Source: DATARH01 sp035309005 (GTDB lineage: Bacteria > Pseudomonadota > Alphaproteobacteria > ATCC43930 > CGMCC-115725). Taken from it: a stretch of DNA of 36,330 nt. Location of the stretch: assembly GCA_035309005.1 (NCBI GenBank), contig DATGFP010000116.1:1-36330 (forward strand). The letters run 5' to 3'. How positions within the stretch are numbered: the stretch's first letter is position 1; every line of letters begins with the position of its first letter. Positions 33,865-36,330 of the stretch are shown here, one piece after another. A model generated the notes under the pieces. The model worked only from the letters and a program-made list of their open reading frames with translations, ran no database searches and had not been told where the DNA came from. A program made the translations under genes and the position numbers.

Positions 33865-36330
33865 TCACACCGAAAAATATTTGGCCTGCGGGTGGTGGAG
33901 GACGATCGCCGAGGTCGATTGCTCGGGGTCGAGCTGGTCTTCTTCGGTCAGGGTGAGGCCGATTTCGTCGGCCCGCAGCAGCTCCAATAACTGGCGCTGG
34001 TCGGCGAGGTTGGGGCAGGCCGGGTAGCCGAACGAATAGCGGCTGCCGCGGTAGCCTTGCGCCAGCATCTCGTCGTGGTCGCGCGCTTCCTCGTGCGCGA
34101 AGCCCAATTCGCCGCGGATGCGCTTGTGGACGTATTCGGCGAAGGCTTCGGCCATCTCGACCGAAAGGCCGTGGAGGTAAAGGTAATCCTGGTAGCGGTT
34201 TTGCGCGAACCATTCGCGCGCCACGTCCGACGCGCGGCGCCCCATCGTCACGACCTGGAGGCCGATCACGTCGCGCTCGCCATCCCCCACATCGCGGAAG
34301 AAATCGGCGATGCAGAGGCCGCCCTCCTTGTTCTGCCGCGGGAATTGGAAGCGCGCGACCTCGCGCTGGCCGCTGTCGTCGAACAGGATGACGTCGTTGC
34401 CCTGCGCGGCGCAGCGCCAATAGCCGTAGGCCGCCTGCGGCACCAGGATGTCCTCGCGGATCGCGATGTCGGCGATGCGCGCGAGGATCGGGCGCAATTC
34501 GCGGCGCGCCCATTCCTTGTATTCGGCGAGCGAGCGGCCGTCCTTTCGGAAACCCCACTGGAATTGGTAGAGCATGCGCTCGTTGAGGTAGGGCACGATC
34601 GCCTTAACCGGCACCCGGGCGATCGTCCGAGCCCCCCAGAACGGCGGCTGCGGCAGCTCGACGCCGCGGTTGAGTTCGGCGCGACGCAAACGGATTTCCT
34701 CGAAATCCACCGGGCGCATCGGCCGCACATCGGCGGCGCGGCCAAGCTTGCGGCTCTCGTTGACCGGGCGGCCGGCGTTTTTCTGCCGCGCCTCGGCGAG
34801 GTAGAAGTCGAAATCGTTGCTGACGATGCGGTCCATCAGCGCCAGGCCGTCGAACGCGTCGCGCGCATAGGCGACGCGGCCTGAGGCATAGGATTTGACG
34901 CAATCCTCCTCGACATAGCGCCGGGTCAATGCGGCGCCCCCGAGCATCACCGGCACGTCGAGGCCCTGGCGGCTCATCTCCTCGAGGTTTTCGCGCATTA
35001 CGACGGTCGATTTGACCAGCAGCCCCGACATGCCGATCGCGTGCGCGCGGTGCTCGTGCGCGGCGTCGAGGATCGCGCCCAATGGCTGCTTGATGCCGAG
35101 ATTGACGACGCGGTAGCCGTTGTTGGTGAGGATGATGTCGACGAGGTTCTTGCCGATGTCGTGGACATCGCCGCGCACCGTCGCGAGCACGATCGTGCCC
35201 TTCTCCTGGCCCTCGACCCGCTCCATGAAGGGTTCGAGATAGCCAACCGCGGCCTTCATCGTCTCGGCGGATTGCAGGACGAACGGAAGCTGCATCTTGC
35301 CGGCGCCGAAGAGTTCACCGACCGTCTTCATGCCGGCGAGCAACAGATCGTTGATGATGTCGAGCGGCCGGTAGGCCTGCATCGCGAGGTCGAGATCGGC
35401 TTCGAGGTCCTGCCGGTCGCCGTCGACGATGCGCTGCGCCAGGCGCTCCTCGATCTGCTCGGGGCGGCCCTTTTTCTCCGCTTTCTCGATCGCGCGGTCC
35501 TGGAACAGCGCCATGAACGATTGCAGCGGGTCGTAGCCGTCAGCGCGGCGGTCGAAGATCAGATCCTCGGCGACGCGCAATTCCTCTTCGGGAATGCGGT
35601 GGAGGGGAAGAATCTTCGAGAAATGCACGATCGCGCCGGTCAGGCCGCGGCGCAGCGCGTGGTCGAGAAAGACCGAGTTCAGCACCTGCCGCGCCGGCGG
35701 GTTGAGGCCGAACGAGATGTTGGAGAGCCCCAAAATGATCTGGCACTCGGGCATCTTTTCTCGAATGGCCGCGATCGCGTCGAGCGTATTGAGGCCGAGG
35801 CGACGGTCGTCGGCGTTGCCGGTGCAGATCGTGAAGGTCAACGGGTCGAACATCAGATCGCTTGGCGGCAGGCCATGCTTATTGCAGGCGAAATCGTAGA
35901 GCCGCTCGGCGAGGTGCAATTTGTGGTCGGCCTCTTTCGCCATGCCGCCTTCGTCGATCGTCAGCGCGATGACCGCGGCGCCGAAGCGCTTGGCGAGCCT
36001 GAGGCGCCTGTCGGCGGCCTCCTCGCCATCCTCGAAATTGATCGAGTTGATGATCGGCTTGCCGCCGTAGAGCTTCATCGCGGCTTCGAGTACCGGGTAT
36101 TCGGTCGAATCGATGACCAGGGGCGCGTTGATCGCGCCGCGCATGCGGCTGACGATCTCGCTCATCTCGGCGATCTCGTCGCGCCCGACAAAGGCGGTGC
36201 AAACGTCGAGCGTGTGCGAGCCTTCCTTGACCTGCTCGCGCCCCATCTCGACGCAGCCGTCCCAGTCGCCCGCTTCCTGGAGCCGGCGGAAGGCGCGCGA
36301 GCCGTTGGCGTTGCAGCGCTCGCCGATCGA
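33865..36330 (-). CDS. metH: Cobalamin-dependent methionine synthase, N-terminal part missing
   Basis: MetH transfers a methyl group from methyltetrahydrofolate to homocysteine via cobalamin. The frame runs off the right edge of the window; its first visible residues SIGERCNANGSRAFRRLQ begin the pterin-binding domain. That domain continues with SHTLDVCTAFVGRDE, then LVIDSTEYPVLEAAM and IILGLSNISFGLNP. Next come the four-helix cap (IINDLLLAGMKTVGELF) and the B12-binding Rossmann domain with the lower-ligand motif DVHDIGKNLV, then GMSGLLVKSTVVM. Last is the SAM-dependent activation domain (IARVPVKAIVPYLNER, RGSRYSFGYPACPNLADQ). The stop is TGA at 33865-33867. Whether the homocysteine-binding domain is fused upstream or encoded separately cannot be seen. 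A degenerate copy of the last codons lies downstream at 33524-33566. Confidence 0.96.
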   Translation of the reverse strand, partial: SIGERCNANGSRAFRRLQEAGDWDGCVEMGREQVKEGSHTLDVCTAFVGRDEIAEMSEIVSRMRGAINAPLVIDSTEYPVLEAAMKLYGGKPIINSINFEDGEEAADRRLRLAKRFGAAVIALTIDEGGMAKEADHKLHLAERLYDFACNKHGLPPSDLMFDPLTFTICTGNADDRRLGLNTLDAIAAIREKMPECQIILGLSNISFGLNPPARQVLNSVFLDHALRRGLTGAIVHFSKILPLHRIPEEELRVAEDLIFDRRADGYDPLQSFMALFQDRAIEKAEKKGRPEQIEERLAQRIVDGDRQDLEADLDLAMQAYRPLDIINDLLLAGMKTVGELFGAGKMQLPFVLQSAETMKAAVGYLEPFMERVEGQEKGTIVLATVRGDVHDIGKNLVDIILTNNGYRVVNLGIKQPLGAILDAAHEHRAHAIGMSGLLVKSTVVMRENLEEMSRQGLDVPVMLGGAALTRRYVEEDCVKSYASGRVAYARDAFDGLALMDRIVSNDFDFYLAEARQKNAGRPVNESRKLGRAADVRPMRPVDFEEIRLRRAELNRGVELPQPPFWGARTIARVPVKAIVPYLNERMLYQFQWGFRKDGRSLAEYKEWARRELRPILARIADIAIREDILVPQAAYGYWRCAAQGNDVILFDDSGQREVARFQFPRQNKEGGLCIADFFRDVGDGERDVIGLQVVTMGRRASDVAREWFAQNRYQDYLYLHGLSVEMAEAFAEYVHKRIRGELGFAHEEARDHDEMLAQGYRGSRYSFGYPACPNLADQRQLLELLRADEIGLTLTEEDQLDPEQSTSAIVLHHPQAKYFSV

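Overview
The window looks like an ordinary chromosomal segment of a GC-rich alphaproteobacterium, probably Rhodospirillales-like. This is inferred from gene neighbourhoods (carB-greA-Lrp-type regulator, an ELM1-family gene followed by trxB and a LysR gene, ppx-rlmE, guaB-rsmB-guaA), from the many GTG/TTG starts and ATGA/GTGA overlaps, and from REP-like palindromes. No rRNA, tRNA, CRISPR array, transposase or integrase was seen.

Layout. 1-9210: partial carB, greA, an Lrp/AsnC regulator divergent from an ELM1-family gene, an unrecognised 645-residue protein, trxB and a LysR regulator. 9211-9534: no protein gene, but a run of hairpins ending in a textbook terminator, a candidate small RNA. 9535-13736: a YbhE-type lactonase divergent from a frameshifted Baeyer-Villiger-type monooxygenase, a membrane-anchored HCX5R phosphatase and a MOSC protein. 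13765-20292: an envelope and surface group: sulfotransferase-like fusion, orphan Flp pilin, an unannotated 72-residue SelW-like gene with an in-frame UGA, two GT87 membrane glycosyltransferases, a GT2 glycosyltransferase and a VTT membrane protein. The second GT87 gene is visibly less GC-rich than its surroundings. 20767-23808: a metallo-amidohydrolase, Ppx/GppA and RlmE. 23896-28557: guaB, rsmB and guaA, with REP-like inverted repeats on both sides of rsmB. 28568-30259: a haloacid dehalogenase, a second VTT protein and a NIPSNAP protein. 30437-33813: a single-chain MmeI-like restriction-modification enzyme with a palindromic element inserted in frame, and a small coiled-coil protein. 33865-36330: C-terminal part of metH.

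The strongest unexpected signal is the selenoprotein candidate at 15620-15838 (minus strand). It reads as an Rdx-family (SelT/SelW/SelH) protein whose CxxU position is encoded by TGA. A bacterial-SECIS-like hairpin, with G as the second loop base, begins seven bases after the TGA and has its loop 21 bases after it. Ordinary gene calling breaks this gene and leaves only meaningless overlapping frames.

Other notable points: the multi-hairpin RNA at 9286-9495; the 133-base palindromic element that adds about 44 residues to the methyltransferase domain of the restriction enzyme; a degenerate second copy of the metH 3' end flanking the coiled-coil gene; and a near-consensus sigma-70 promoter (TTGACA, 17 bases, TATATT) whose -35 box covers the stop codon of the restriction gene. 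All functional statements rest on reading motifs by eye; no database search was run.
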